Positions 19,093-26,447 are shown, counted from the first letter of the stretch. The stretch is 64,000 nucleotides of DNA from Schwartzia succinivorans DSM 10502 (GCF_900129225.1 NZ_FQUG01000005.1:248001-312000); one strand, 5' to 3'. Notes: generated from the letters alone by a model not told the origin. Made by a program: numbers and translations.

Positions 19093-19293
19093 GTGGATAA
19101 TTTCATTGAATACAAAGGGTACATTGGGAGCGTAGAATTTTCGGAGGAAGATGCTTTGTATTACGGAAAAGTTCAGGGTATTCGTTCGTTAATTTCCTAT
19201 GAAGGTTCAACTGCTAAAGAATTGGTTGCTGATTTTCACGGTGCGGTGGATGATTATCTTTCAAGTTGTGAAGAGAAGGGAATATTACGTTAA
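19093..19293 (+). CDS. HicB-like antitoxin domain protein, shortened
   Basis: The 66-residue product (GTG start after GGAGGG) matches the N-terminal domain of HicB antitoxins: YKGYIGSVEFSEEDALYYGK, VQGIRSLISYEGSTAKELVA and DFHGAVDDYL. Full-length HicB proteins have about 110 residues and end in a ribbon-helix-helix DNA-binding domain, which is missing here. No hicA toxin gene is visible on either side. It is either an orphan remnant or a short, non-DNA-binding form. Confidence 0.75.
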   Translation: MDNFIEYKGYIGSVEFSEEDALYYGKVQGIRSLISYEGSTAKELVADFHGAVDDYLSSCEEKGILR

Positions 19294-19391
19294 CTTTATG
19301 TATTTAATCATTTTGAATTACAGAGAAATACTCGGTAGTTGAGTTTTTCTTCAGGGAAATTTTTGATGGAGGACGAAAAGAGCTATTTTTT

Positions 19392-19448
19392 AAAAGCACG
19401 CAATTTATTTCCGATTCATGGAAATAAATTGCGTGCTTTTGCGTTTTT
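19392..19448. terminator. Perfect 21-bp stem with T tract
   Basis: Bases 19392-19412 and 19420-19440 are perfect inverted repeats around a 7-base loop; both ends carry A or T runs, so it could terminate in both directions. The right arm contains the likely -35 box of the next gene. Confidence 0.75.
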
Positions 19449-19457
19449 ATGTATAAT
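19429..19457 (+). promoter_or_regulatory. Sigma-A-type promoter of the ATPase/TOPRIM pair
   Basis: TTGCGT (19429-19434) and TATAAT (19452-19457) are 17 bases apart, and the AAGGAGGG ribosome binding site follows. The -35 box lies inside the right arm of the 21-bp hairpin, so terminator and promoter overlap. Confidence 0.55.
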
Positions 19458-19484
19458 TGACGTAAGAAGGAGGGTGATTTTGCG

Positions 19485-20669
19485 ATGTTTTTTCTGTCTG
19501 TACGTTTAGATAATGTGTATATGTTTCGTGATTTCTTTTTGGATTTTACTATGGCGCGCAAATCATCTCATTTTTTGGCAAAACATGATGCGCTTTTTGA
19601 GGGTTCAAAGATTTACGTGCGGAAAAAACTTCTGATTTTAGGTGCTAATGCCTCCGGTAAGACAACTTTTGGCCGTATCCTCTGTGCAATTCAAAATTAC
19701 CTTGTAGGCAGGGAGATGGGGACTCAGATTAATCTGTTGGAGAAGCGGTATGATCAAACAAAACCCGGAATGTTTCAGGTTGATTTTGCTATTGGAGAGT
19801 ATGCGTATCGAATGAGATGCGTATATGATGAGCGCGGGGTTAAAACAGAAGGCCTGAAAGTGGTAAAGATTTTTCCAAGCTACACCAATAAAGTTTTATG
19901 TAAAAGGTTAGATGATGCCGACTATGTAACGGAATATGAACGGCCTGTTAATGCACCTGTTCCAACAATACTTGGGAAAACAGGTATGGTTTCTAGCCTT
20001 TTGTTGAGGCAGGAAAATGAGACATATTTAACAAAGTTTAGGGACGGTATACAGTTTTCGTATATTTTTTCGGATTTTGCAAGCACGCAGTCAAGCCTCC
20101 ATCTGCAGGAAAGCGTTGAAAGGCTTAATCATATATTGCCGAAAATTGATAACTCGGTTGAGCGCATTGTATCGCTAAAATCTGAAGACTCAAAACTGAT
20201 ATCGCACTCTTATGTCATTGTATTCAAGAATGGGCAGCAGATGACGATACCGGATGGGGATTTGAATCGTGCTGACCGAACCAGACTGTCACATGGTACA
20301 TATGAAGCACTGCAGTTTTTGGATTTTTTGACCAATGTAAAAAATAACCCGGAAATGGTGGCTTTTATTGATGAACAGTTAGCACATCTTCATGCAGAGC
20401 TTGAGGCTTATTTAATTATGAAAGCTTTGTTGGTGCAGCGAAACGGACAGATTTTTTGCACTACACATAACCCGGAACTGCTTGATTTAAATATTGCTCC
20501 TCAAATGGTGCTTCTATTCCGCAGGACAGAAGATGGGTTTAATGAAGCTCTGTATGTAAGTGACCGTATCAAAAAGAATGACAGAGGATTCAAGGGGTAT
20601 TATGATAATGACTTTTTCGGGGTCTTGCCGGATTACAGCGTTCTCGATAAATATTTCGAGGAGGATTGA
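19485..20669 (+). CDS. SMC/OLD-like AAA ATPase of a two-gene system
   Basis: The 394-residue protein is an ABC-type AAA ATPase (AAA_15/AAA_21 group): LLILGANASGKTTFGRILCA is the Walker A near residue 50, DRTRLSHGTYEALQFLDFL is in the place of the ABC signature, MVAFIDEQLAHLHAELEAYL is a Walker B region near residue 287, and IFCTTHNPELLDL the switch His. This is the layout of RloA/AbiL and OLD-like ATPases. The next gene, two bases downstream, encodes a TOPRIM-like protein, so the pair resembles the ATPase-plus-TOPRIM anti-phage modules (AbiL/RloAB, PARIS, Gabija-related). It has its own promoter and a strong ribosome binding site (AAGGAGGG). Defence function is inferred from architecture and place. 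Confidence 0.8.
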   Translation: MFFLSVRLDNVYMFRDFFLDFTMARKSSHFLAKHDALFEGSKIYVRKKLLILGANASGKTTFGRILCAIQNYLVGREMGTQINLLEKRYDQTKPGMFQVDFAIGEYAYRMRCVYDERGVKTEGLKVVKIFPSYTNKVLCKRLDDADYVTEYERPVNAPVPTILGKTGMVSSLLLRQENETYLTKFRDGIQFSYIFSDFASTQSSLHLQESVERLNHILPKIDNSVERIVSLKSEDSKLISHSYVIVFKNGQQMTIPDGDLNRADRTRLSHGTYEALQFLDFLTNVKNNPEMVAFIDEQLAHLHAELEAYLIMKALLVQRNGQIFCTTHNPELLDLNIAPQMVLLFRRTEDGFNEALYVSDRIKKNDRGFKGYYDNDFFGVLPDYSVLDKYFEED

Positions 20670-20671
20670 GC

Positions 20672-21205
20672 ATGGGGACGTGTCTTTATGTAGCTGAGGG
20701 TGAGATTGAGAAAAGGTTTTTAACAGAGGTAAAGCAATTAGAATATTTTGTCCCAGGCAAGTTCATGAAGTATAATCTGATGCATAATAGGATTAAGTAT
20801 TCGGATAGTATTATGGCAAAGAAATATTCTCGGATAATTTGCGTTATAGATACAGATTGTTTGGACCCTATACAGTTAAAAACGCTGGAACATAATCTTA
20901 GGATGTTATCGGAAGTTTGTCGTAATATTGAGGTTATGGTTCAAAATAAGAATTTCGAAGATGAGCTTTGTCGATTGTTAGGAAAGAAATCATTATTAAA
21001 AGTGTTTTCAAAGACGTTTGACGGAGTAAAGGATTTGAAACATTTTCTTGCGCAAAATGTTATCTACAAAGAATATCTTTCAACTGAGAAGCTTGAGGCA
21101 TATTGTGGTAAATATCATGAGTTTAGAGATTTATGGATAAAGCAGCATAAGCGCAGTGCTTATATCAAGTTTGTTACAGGAAAAGACATCATGAATAAAA
21201 GGTAA
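20672..21205 (+). CDS. TOPRIM/RloB-like protein, partner of the ATPase
   Basis: GAGGAGG at 20659-20665 precedes the ATG at 20672. The 177-residue protein opens with CLYVAEGEIEKRFLTEVK, where EGE fits the first acidic motif of TOPRIM domains, and continues to RIICVIDTDCLD, which fits the DxD motif. NKNFEDELCRLLG and IKQHKRSAYIKFVTGK follow, similar in layout to RloB-type proteins. In such systems the TOPRIM protein is thought to be the nuclease effector and the ATPase the sensor. It is shorter than most (about 200-300 residues), and an alternative function cannot be excluded. Confidence 0.65.
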   Translation: MGTCLYVAEGEIEKRFLTEVKQLEYFVPGKFMKYNLMHNRIKYSDSIMAKKYSRIICVIDTDCLDPIQLKTLEHNLRMLSEVCRNIEVMVQNKNFEDELCRLLGKKSLLKVFSKTFDGVKDLKHFLAQNVIYKEYLSTEKLEAYCGKYHEFRDLWIKQHKRSAYIKFVTGKDIMNKR

Positions 21206-21289
21206 AAACTTTCGTTTTTGGTAAGTTGACGGATGAACTATACAAAAATTTAGGATTTTGGTGAGTGATGAAGAAGTATAACTCGGCAA

Positions 21290-21480
21290 AAGATGTCCCC
21301 ACTTCTGCCCTAAAGGACTAGCTGCGCGTCGTAAGTGGGGGCTGGGACAAATAACAGGTGGTGAGCATATATCTATCTCCCGCCTCGCGCGACGCGCAGC
21401 TAGTCCCATCCGGGAAAACGCCAACAGATGAAGTTTTGCCTGCGGCAAAACTGGAACAAAGGCGTTATAAATGATTCTCG
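21290..21480. repeat. Structured noncoding segment with several inverted repeats
   Basis: Three inverted repeats lie in this gap. Bases 21315-21331 and 21390-21406 are perfect 17-bp arms separated by 58 bases. CCCCACTT (21297-21304) pairs with AAGTGGGG (21333-21340), overlapping the first structure. AGTTTTGCC (21433-21441) pairs with GGCAAAACT (21444-21452). No coding signal on either strand. Confidence 0.65.
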
Positions 21481-21497
21481 CAGAAGTATGAGATAAT

Positions 21498-22271
21498 TCA
21501 GATAGATGAACATTTTTTATCAAAGTATTTTAGATTCAGTATATATCGGTGTGCACGGCGGGTTTTGTTTACAAGGACAAGACCTTCCGGCAATGAAAGA
21601 ATTTTTTCGCGAATCGTGCGAGATGTCTTATCTATGGGGGATTCAAGAGCGGACAAAGTGACGCCGTCTGCAGAAAACAGAGCTGCCTGCAATAATTGAA
21701 GACAAATCATCTCTGAGGCGTGATCTTTTAGTGGAATTTGTTTTAGCAATTCTTGATAACGCTCAAGTTCACGCTGTTTTTCTTCCAACAGGTCGTTTAC
21801 GCGGATAATGCTCTTTCTGATAATCCGAAGAAAGCCTGTGATGAATGGTGTTAAGTCGCCACGGTTTCCGTAAGCATCCGTAATCTCAAAAAGTTTATAA
21901 TAGGCCCTAAGGCTTTTCTTTGTTGTTATTGACAGACGTATACCGACCAAAGGATTTAATATCTTGGATAAATAATACGATGTGATGAACCTGGAGGTTC
22001 GTCCATTGCCATCATAGAACGGATGGATATATCCGAAGAGGTAATGAAAGATTGAGATTCGAATCAGTGCGGGGATTTGCGTATCATGGAGTATTTGCAT
22101 AGCTTGCTCCATGTAAGAGATGATTTTTGACTCCGGGTAGAGTCCTTTATGTATTATTTTTGTGTGAGAATGGACATCGACTCCGTCTGCACGGAAAATT
22201 TCCCCGTCGGGTCTGTTTTTTTCGTCATCACGGCAGACTTCATCAAGTACAAAATCATCATAAAATTTCCG
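21498..22271 (-). pseudogene. 5'-truncated Fic family gene
   Basis: The Fic core is intact: ALIRISIFHYLFGYIHPFYD and GNGRTSRFITSYYLSKIL give the HPFxDGNGRxxR AMPylation motif. The first in-frame ATG (22112) would start only shortly before the motif, but the same frame reads on upstream as FVLDEVCRDDEKNRPDGEIF and VDVHSHTKIIHKGLYPESKI, which belongs to the family, until TAA at 22274-22272. No start codon exists in that stretch, and about 100 or more N-terminal residues normal for these proteins, usually including the inhibitory helix region, are missing. The C-terminal part has a winged-helix-like domain. It is most likely a remnant, although translation from ATG 22112 (204 residues) would give a protein lacking its N-terminal domain. 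Confidence 0.7.
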
Positions 22272-22320
22272 TTAACCACTTCCTTTGTGCGCAAAAGTAT
22301 GCTGTTTTGCATAGGTGAGC

Positions 22321-22361
22321 AATTAACTGTGCAAAATATTGTAACTTTTGCACAGTTAATT
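22321..22361. repeat. Perfect 16-bp inverted repeat upstream of the Fic remnant
   Basis: AATTAACTGTGCAAAA (22321-22336) and its exact complement (22346-22361) flank a 9-base loop. It lies between the extended -10 promoter at 22392 and the Fic frame, where an operator or leader hairpin would be expected. No T tract in the right place for a terminator on the minus strand. Confidence 0.6.
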
Positions 22362-22391
22362 TTAAAATTGATAAATATAATTTTTGGTAAC

Positions 22392-22402
22392 ATTATAGCA
22401 TA
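22392..22402 (-). promoter_or_regulatory. Extended -10 promoter element
   Basis: On the minus strand this reads TATGCTATAAT, a TGn extended -10 box. The same word is found before the FIST-GGDEF gene at 26491 and the DeoR gene at 50200. It would drive the Fic remnant. Confidence 0.45.
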
Positions 22403-22462
22403 TAAATACAACAAAGTGGAGTCGCTGATGAAATTAGAAAAGTTTTCTTATGTCTATATACG

Positions 22463-22515
22463 CACAACACCCCCATAAGTCAGGTTGTCCGGGCCTGACT
22501 TATGGGGGTGTTGTG
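22463..22515. terminator. Perfect 22-bp stem hairpin
   Basis: Bases 22463-22484 and 22494-22515 are exact inverted repeats with a 9-base loop, GC-rich in the middle (CCCCCATAAGTCAGG). It sits 87 bases beyond the stop of the minus-strand secreted protein and between two minus-strand transcription units, so it probably ends the upstream one. T tracts are weak on both sides. The gap 22272-22601 otherwise holds only the inverted repeat and -10 box listed separately. Confidence 0.5.
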
Positions 22516-22601
22516 TCTTATTTATGTTCTTTCTATGCAGTATTACGAGGAGGGTGTAATATTGCATAGGCTTAGAGGGATTGGATTTTTAGCAGGGTTA
22601 T

Positions 22602-23162
22602 TTAGTTATCGAGGTCCGGGTTCAGGCTTGGCAGCTCCTGTGCTTTATCCTGCTCCGAGGATTTTGTTTCCGGAATCCGGTGGTTTGTGTTGCCGGAGGT
22701 GCCGGCTTCAGGTTTTTTCATTTCCGGGGAAACTGTTTCCGGTGCTTTAGTTTCGGGGAGTTTGGATTCAGAAGCTTTTACCTCGGAGGTTTTATCTGTA
22801 GTGTGTTTTGAGTCGCTGATTCTTTCTGCTGCGCGTTTATCGTCCTTTTTGACATCCTGCTTTTTATCGCCGAGTTCTTTTTTGTCGGAGATTTTGCTGT
22901 CAGCAGTTTTCTCTGCTTTGTCGGAGGACGGCTGCTCGAAGCGTCCGCGGCTTACCTGCACATTGGATCCACCTTCCTGTTCGAAGGCTCCGCGGCGTAC
23001 GTCGTATTTATGTTCTCCTGTTCCGTTGAGCGCACCGCCCTGTTCTGTTACTTCGGCAGCAGCTACAGGTGCTTCGGATGCCATGACAGGCATTGCGGTT
23101 CCGATTACTGATGCACCGATTGCCAGTGCGCAGAGTCCGTTTGTCCATTTTGTTGTTTTCAT
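22602..23162 (-). CDS. Small secreted protein, copy B
   Basis: The 186-residue product has a signal peptide (MKTTKWTNGLCALAIGASVI, cleavage likely after AMPVMAS). The mature part begins with a conserved core, GALNGTGEHKYDVRRGAFEQ then EGGSNVQVSRGRFEQP, which holds two copies of a short motif (R/S)RG(A/R)(F/Y)EQ. The remaining 120 residues are low-complexity, rich in Lys, Glu, Ser, Thr and Pro (KASESKLPETKAPETVSPEM) and presumably unstructured. The neighbour at 24150-24578 is a clear paralogue, and their upstream regions are alike too. No known family recognised. Probably periplasmic or surface-exposed; no lipobox, membrane anchor or sortase signal is seen. Confidence 0.7.
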   Translation of the reverse strand: MKTTKWTNGLCALAIGASVIGTAMPVMASEAPVAAAEVTEQGGALNGTGEHKYDVRRGAFEQEGGSNVQVSRGRFEQPSSDKAEKTADSKISDKKELGDKKQDVKKDDKRAAERISDSKHTTDKTSEVKASESKLPETKAPETVSPEMKKPEAGTSGNTNHRIPETKSSEQDKAQELPSLNPDLDN

Positions 23163-23313
23163 AGAATCATCCTTTCGGTGTGTTAGTGGTTCGGGATAAC
23201 CCGTTGACTGAATTATATGACAATTTTATGGAAGAGTTATGATAGGCTATGAAAACATTATGATTAATTATGGAAGAAGTCTGGGGAAGAATGAAAAGTG
23301 TTTGAAAAGGGAT

Positions 23314-23342
23314 GAAAAAAGCCTTCCCCGATGGGGAAGGCT
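23314..23342 (-). terminator. Terminator of the superoxide reductase gene
   Basis: AGCCTTCCCC and GGGGAAGGCT pair around a 3-base loop and on the minus strand are followed by TTTTTT. It is also the left end of the REP-like repeat. Confidence 0.75.
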
Positions 23343-23436
23343 GGATAGTAGGTAATTTGGGGTGCACCTCATCCACCGCTGACGCGGTCCCAAGCCGATA
23401 TGCCACTGGCATATCGACACCCAACAATGGGGAAGG
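23320..23436. repeat. REP-like repeat, copy 1
   Basis: The element starts with GCCTTCCCC and ends with GGGGAAGGC, so its termini are inverted. Inside are CGATATGCC-ACT-GGCATATCG (9-bp stem) and ACCGC-TGAC-GCGGT. About 76 bases (23361-23436) match copy 2 at 24044-24119 with few differences. It lies just behind a gene, as REP-type elements do. Confidence 0.75.
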
Positions 23437-23440
23437 CAAT

Positions 23441-23809
23441 TTATGATGCCCAGAGGCCGTGGAGGTTGCAGTATGCGTAGGTCTTGACGAGTTTTTCTCC
23501 TTCAGCCAGTTTGAATGTGGCGGCCGGGGCATCCTGTGGGGTGAGGTTCTTTATCTGGCAGCCGCTGCCGGTTTCGATAAGGATCCATTCGATGTAGTGC
23601 TCGGGGGTCATCGGATGTTCGACGCTTCCTACTTTGACGGTTACTGTGTCACCGGATACTGTTGCGACAGGGACGTGTTTTTCTTGAGCTGCGTCGGTGG
23701 TTCCGGGGATAAGCTCTGTCATGTTCTGGCCGCAGCATACCAGCGGGCCGCCACCGTCTTTAAGTACCTGGATGATGTTGCCGCACAGATTGCATTTGAA
23801 AAATCTCAT
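23441..23809 (-). CDS. dfx: Desulfoferrodoxin (class I superoxide reductase)
   Basis: The protein reduces superoxide to hydrogen peroxide in anaerobes without making oxygen. GGAGGG in front of the second ATG sets the start at 23809, giving 122 residues. The N-terminal desulforedoxin centre has its four cysteines (FKCNLCGN and LVCCGQNM). The catalytic iron site is complete: EKHVPV, HPMTPEHYIEWI and YAYCNLHGLW supply the histidines and the cysteine, and the EKH Glu-Lys pair is present. It is flanked by the two secreted paralogues in the same orientation, with a REP-like element on each side, so it is a separate transcription unit with its own terminator. An oxygen-sensitive, oxygen-exposed lifestyle fits a gut or oral anaerobe. 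Confidence 0.95.
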   Translation of the reverse strand: MRFFKCNLCGNIIQVLKDGGGPLVCCGQNMTELIPGTTDAAQEKHVPVATVSGDTVTVKVGSVEHPMTPEHYIEWILIETGSGCQIKNLTPQDAPAATFKLAEGEKLVKTYAYCNLHGLWAS

Positions 23810-23950
23810 GATATTCCCTCCAGTCAACATAAATATTTATTACTTCTACCTGTGTAAATTGTATTACATATTTATGGAAAAATGAAGAAAGATATATTAG
23901 CGGCGAATAAAAAAGACACAGCGAAAAATAAGGGATTGTGAAAAGAAGAA

Positions 23951-23979
23951 AAAATAGCCTTCTCCTTTAGGAGAAGGTG
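23951..23979 (-). terminator. Terminator of secreted protein copy A
   Basis: CCTTCTCC and GGAGAAGG pair around TTTA; on the minus strand TATTTTTT follows. It forms the distal end of REP-like copy 2. Confidence 0.65.
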
Positions 23980-24119
23980 GCTGCGAAGCAGACGGATGAG
24001 GTGTTCCACAAAGTGCCTGCTATGTGAATAGTGGTAGGCTTTTGTGCACCTCCTCCACCGCTGGCGCGGTCCCAGCCAATATGCCACTGGCATATTGACA
24101 CCCCTGAAGGGGAAGGCAA
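23956..24119. repeat. REP-like repeat, copy 2
   Basis: Same layout as copy 1: starts AGCCTTCTCC, ends GGGGAAGGC, with an inner AATATGCC-ACT-GGCATATT stem and ACCGCTGGCGCGGT. It has about 45 extra bases near the left end (a CTGC-GAA-GCAG hairpin and following sequence). Of the gap 23810-24149, the part to the left of it holds only AT-rich promoter-like sequence for the superoxide reductase gene. Confidence 0.75.
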
Positions 24120-24149
24120 GTAAAGAGTATTATGTATTTGTATGTCAGA

Positions 24150-24578
24150 TTATTTTACAGGGCCTGCTTCCGGATGGGGGGCTTTGCCCGGGGTTGCTTT
24201 TGAGCCTTCTACATCGCCCTTTGCCTCAGGACCCTTGACCTCGCCTTCAGGAGCCTTTTCATCAGAAACCTTGGCCTCAGGTGCTTTTGCTTCCGGAGCA
24301 TTTTCCTTGTTTGAGCCTGCCTCAGGATGCTTTTCCTCAGGTCCCTTTGGTACATGCGCGTGGATTTCATCCGGTTTAGGCTGTTCGTAGCGGCCGCGGC
24401 TTACCTGTATATCTGAGCCGCCTTCCTGCTCGTAGGCACCGCGGCGGACATCGTATTTATGTTCTCCGTTTCCGTTGAGAGCGCCGTCGTAAGCTGCCGC
24501 ATATGGCACTGCGGTACCGAGAACAGCCGCGCCTACAGCGAGAGCACAAAGTCCATTCATCCATTTCGTTGTCTTCAT
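24150..24578 (-). CDS. Small secreted protein, copy A
   Basis: The start MKTTKWMNGLCALAVGAAVL matches that of the paralogue, with GGATGGGA as ribosome binding site; an upstream in-frame ATG is not used. The signal peptide is probably cut after VPYAAA. The 142-residue protein has the same core (GALNGNGEHKYDVRRGAYEQ then EGGSDIQVSRGRYEQP) and then an Ala-Pro-Glu-Lys-rich disordered tail with repeated PEAK units (APEAKAPEAKVSDEKAPEGE). The tail has diverged entirely from copy B, whereas the core and the signal peptide are kept, so the core is the functional part. The role is unknown. Confidence 0.7.
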   Translation of the reverse strand: MKTTKWMNGLCALAVGAAVLGTAVPYAAAYDGALNGNGEHKYDVRRGAYEQEGGSDIQVSRGRYEQPKPDEIHAHVPKGPEEKHPEAGSNKENAPEAKAPEAKVSDEKAPEGEVKGPEAKGDVEGSKATPGKAPHPEAGPVK

Positions 24579-24692
24579 AAAATCCCATCCTTTCAGTGAG
24601 TACATTATGTTACGGGGTAACCCGTTGAATGCATTATATGATAAGGCTATGAAAAGATTATGGTCGATAATGGAAGGCACGTGAAAAGAGCA

Positions 24693-26447
24693 TCATTCAC
24701 CTTCGTACAGTGTAATCTGATTTTTTCCGTTGTTTTTGGAATGGTAGAGCGCATCGTCAAGATGACGGTAGAAGCTCTGGAAGTTTCCGTCGGAGGGAAA
24801 TTCAGCTATGCCGACACTCAGGGTAACAGTTCTGCCGTCGGGAAGCGGCGGTGCTTTTTTTGCGGCATTCTGTATGCGCTCGGCGATGGATTTTGCCGCT
24901 TTAAGGCAAGCTCCCGGAAGAATGATGAGAAATTCTTCGCCGCCCCAGCGTCCTACACTGTCCGTCGGCCGGATATTTTTTTCGAATACCTTTGCTATAT
25001 CCTTGAGAACCTTGTCTCCAACCTGATGACCGAATTTGTCGTTTACAAGCTTGAAGTCATCCAGGTCAATCATAATGGCGCTGAGGTGGTCGGATGCACG
25101 TTTCCCGCTGCGTTCACAGGCAATGGTATGCTGGAGAATCTGTTCGATTTCACCGCGGTTGTATATGCCCGTGAGGCGGTCCAGCTTCGCGAGCTTTGCA
25201 AGCTTTTCGTTGGCTTCCTCAAGCTCTGCCGTTGTGGCCGCGACAAAGTTTGCGAGACGCTGCACAAGCGGCATTGTGGTGGGCTGGGACTGATTTGGTT
25301 CTTCAGGCAGCCTCGGCATTATCGTGGGTTTCCCTTCCCGCATGGCAGTGGTAACGATTGCGCAGTTTTCGAGGATGACGTGACCGTTGATACGGGCAAT
25401 TTCTCCGTGGCCGTAGAATCCGAGATTCGGGGCGATGGAGTGAAATGGGCGAAGCTCCCTGTTGGTGTCCGCCTGCAGGAATTTCTGCCGCGACATGCAG
25501 CTGAAGATGAACATGCCCTGAGGTGCAAACTGAACAAGGGAACGGCTGATTTCACGGGAGGAATTTATTATTTCTCCCGGGTCGCCGTAGGAAAGGCGCA
25601 TGGTTTCTCCTTTGCGGCAGTCGGCGGTGAATATCAGGGAGCCGTCAGTTCTTGTGTCGGCAGGAAGCCGCATGAGAGGTTCTCCATCGCGCTCAAGCAC
25701 GAATGGGAACACCAGGCTTTCGGAGTCGAACTGCTTCGGAGTGACCTTGAGATAGGTTTCGTAGATACGAACTGCGGGATTGCCATTGAGGGTGTTCACT
25801 ATGCGGTCGCCTTCCACATCTGTTATGCGGAGTGAGCGGCCCAGCGGTTTCCACCCCAGACCTACGTTTGTACGGACATGAAGTTCTTCGCCTAGGAAGC
25901 AGACCGCGATAATGCCCGCCGTGAAGACTTCCTTGTTTGTAAATATATACGGTTTGTCCTGCGGACGGTAGACCGCGGCGCAGCCACCGAAAACCTCGAT
26001 TTCCGACGGAACCTCGGAAAGCTTTTTCAGGAAGGCCTCAAGGTCCGGCGTACTGACAGTCGAAAGAAGGCAGACTCCCTTCAAAAGCGGAGTTGTTTCG
26101 CAGAATTTTTTGAAGGCCTCTGCTGCCGCAAGGGTTTTGCCCATGCGCAGGTCAAATGTATGAATTTTTATTATCGCTGATTCGAAGACCGTGAAGGACA
26201 GAATCATCGTGCGGTTTGAATAAAGTCCGTTTAAAATTTCCGCATAGGAGGTTGCTCCGATAATGGTCGCGCGCGGAATCCGGTCGGTAAGATTCTTCGC
26301 GATTTTTGCGATGTCCGAATGCGATGTCCATGACGAAAATATAGATATGAGGATGCTCGAAGGGTTCTTTGGGCATTCTGAAAGAAATGCGCTGAGACAC
26401 GCTTCGAGGTCATCAACTGTTTTCAAGTAATAGGAGAATTGTTTCAT
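24693..26447 (-). CDS. FIST-sensor diguanylate cyclase
   Basis: The 584-residue protein begins at MKQFSYYLKT (26447); an upstream in-frame ATG at 26504 is less likely because the paralogue at 62563 starts the same way. Residues 1-200 fit the FIST N domain and about 200-370 the FIST C domain (LGLGWKPLG-like GLGWKPLGRSLRI, FYGHGEIARI), a small-molecule sensor. After a helical linker (VAATTAELEEANEKLAKLAK) comes a complete GGDEF domain: DRLTGIYNRGEIEQIL, DDFKLVNDKFGHQVGDKVL, and GGEEF near residue 500 with an intact RPTD inhibitory I-site five residues before it. It should make cyclic di-GMP in response to a ligand. No membrane segment, so cytoplasmic. An extended -10 box lies just upstream. Confidence 0.92.
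   Translation of the reverse strand: MKQFSYYLKTVDDLEACLSAFLSECPKNPSSILISIFSSWTSHSDIAKIAKNLTDRIPRATIIGATSYAEILNGLYSNRTMILSFTVFESAIIKIHTFDLRMGKTLAAAEAFKKFCETTPLLKGVCLLSTVSTPDLEAFLKKLSEVPSEIEVFGGCAAVYRPQDKPYIFTNKEVFTAGIIAVCFLGEELHVRTNVGLGWKPLGRSLRITDVEGDRIVNTLNGNPAVRIYETYLKVTPKQFDSESLVFPFVLERDGEPLMRLPADTRTDGSLIFTADCRKGETMRLSYGDPGEIINSSREISRSLVQFAPQGMFIFSCMSRQKFLQADTNRELRPFHSIAPNLGFYGHGEIARINGHVILENCAIVTTAMREGKPTIMPRLPEEPNQSQPTTMPLVQRLANFVAATTAELEEANEKLAKLAKLDRLTGIYNRGEIEQILQHTIACERSGKRASDHLSAIMIDLDDFKLVNDKFGHQVGDKVLKDIAKVFEKNIRPTDSVGRWGGEEFLIILPGACLKAAKSIAERIQNAAKKAPPLPDGRTVTLSVGIAEFPSDGNFQSFYRHLDDALYHSKNNGKNQITLYEGE

Noticed and set aside
22687-23199. Ser- and Leu-rich plus-strand frame of 170 residues
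   Set aside because: It is the complement of the low-complexity tail of the secreted protein and only looks coding because of the repeated codons.
23167-23532. Small minus-strand frame containing MPVAYRLGTASAVDEVH
   Set aside because: It comes from translation of the REP-like repeat; a similar frame in the other copy (23872-24093) confirms that it is a by-product.
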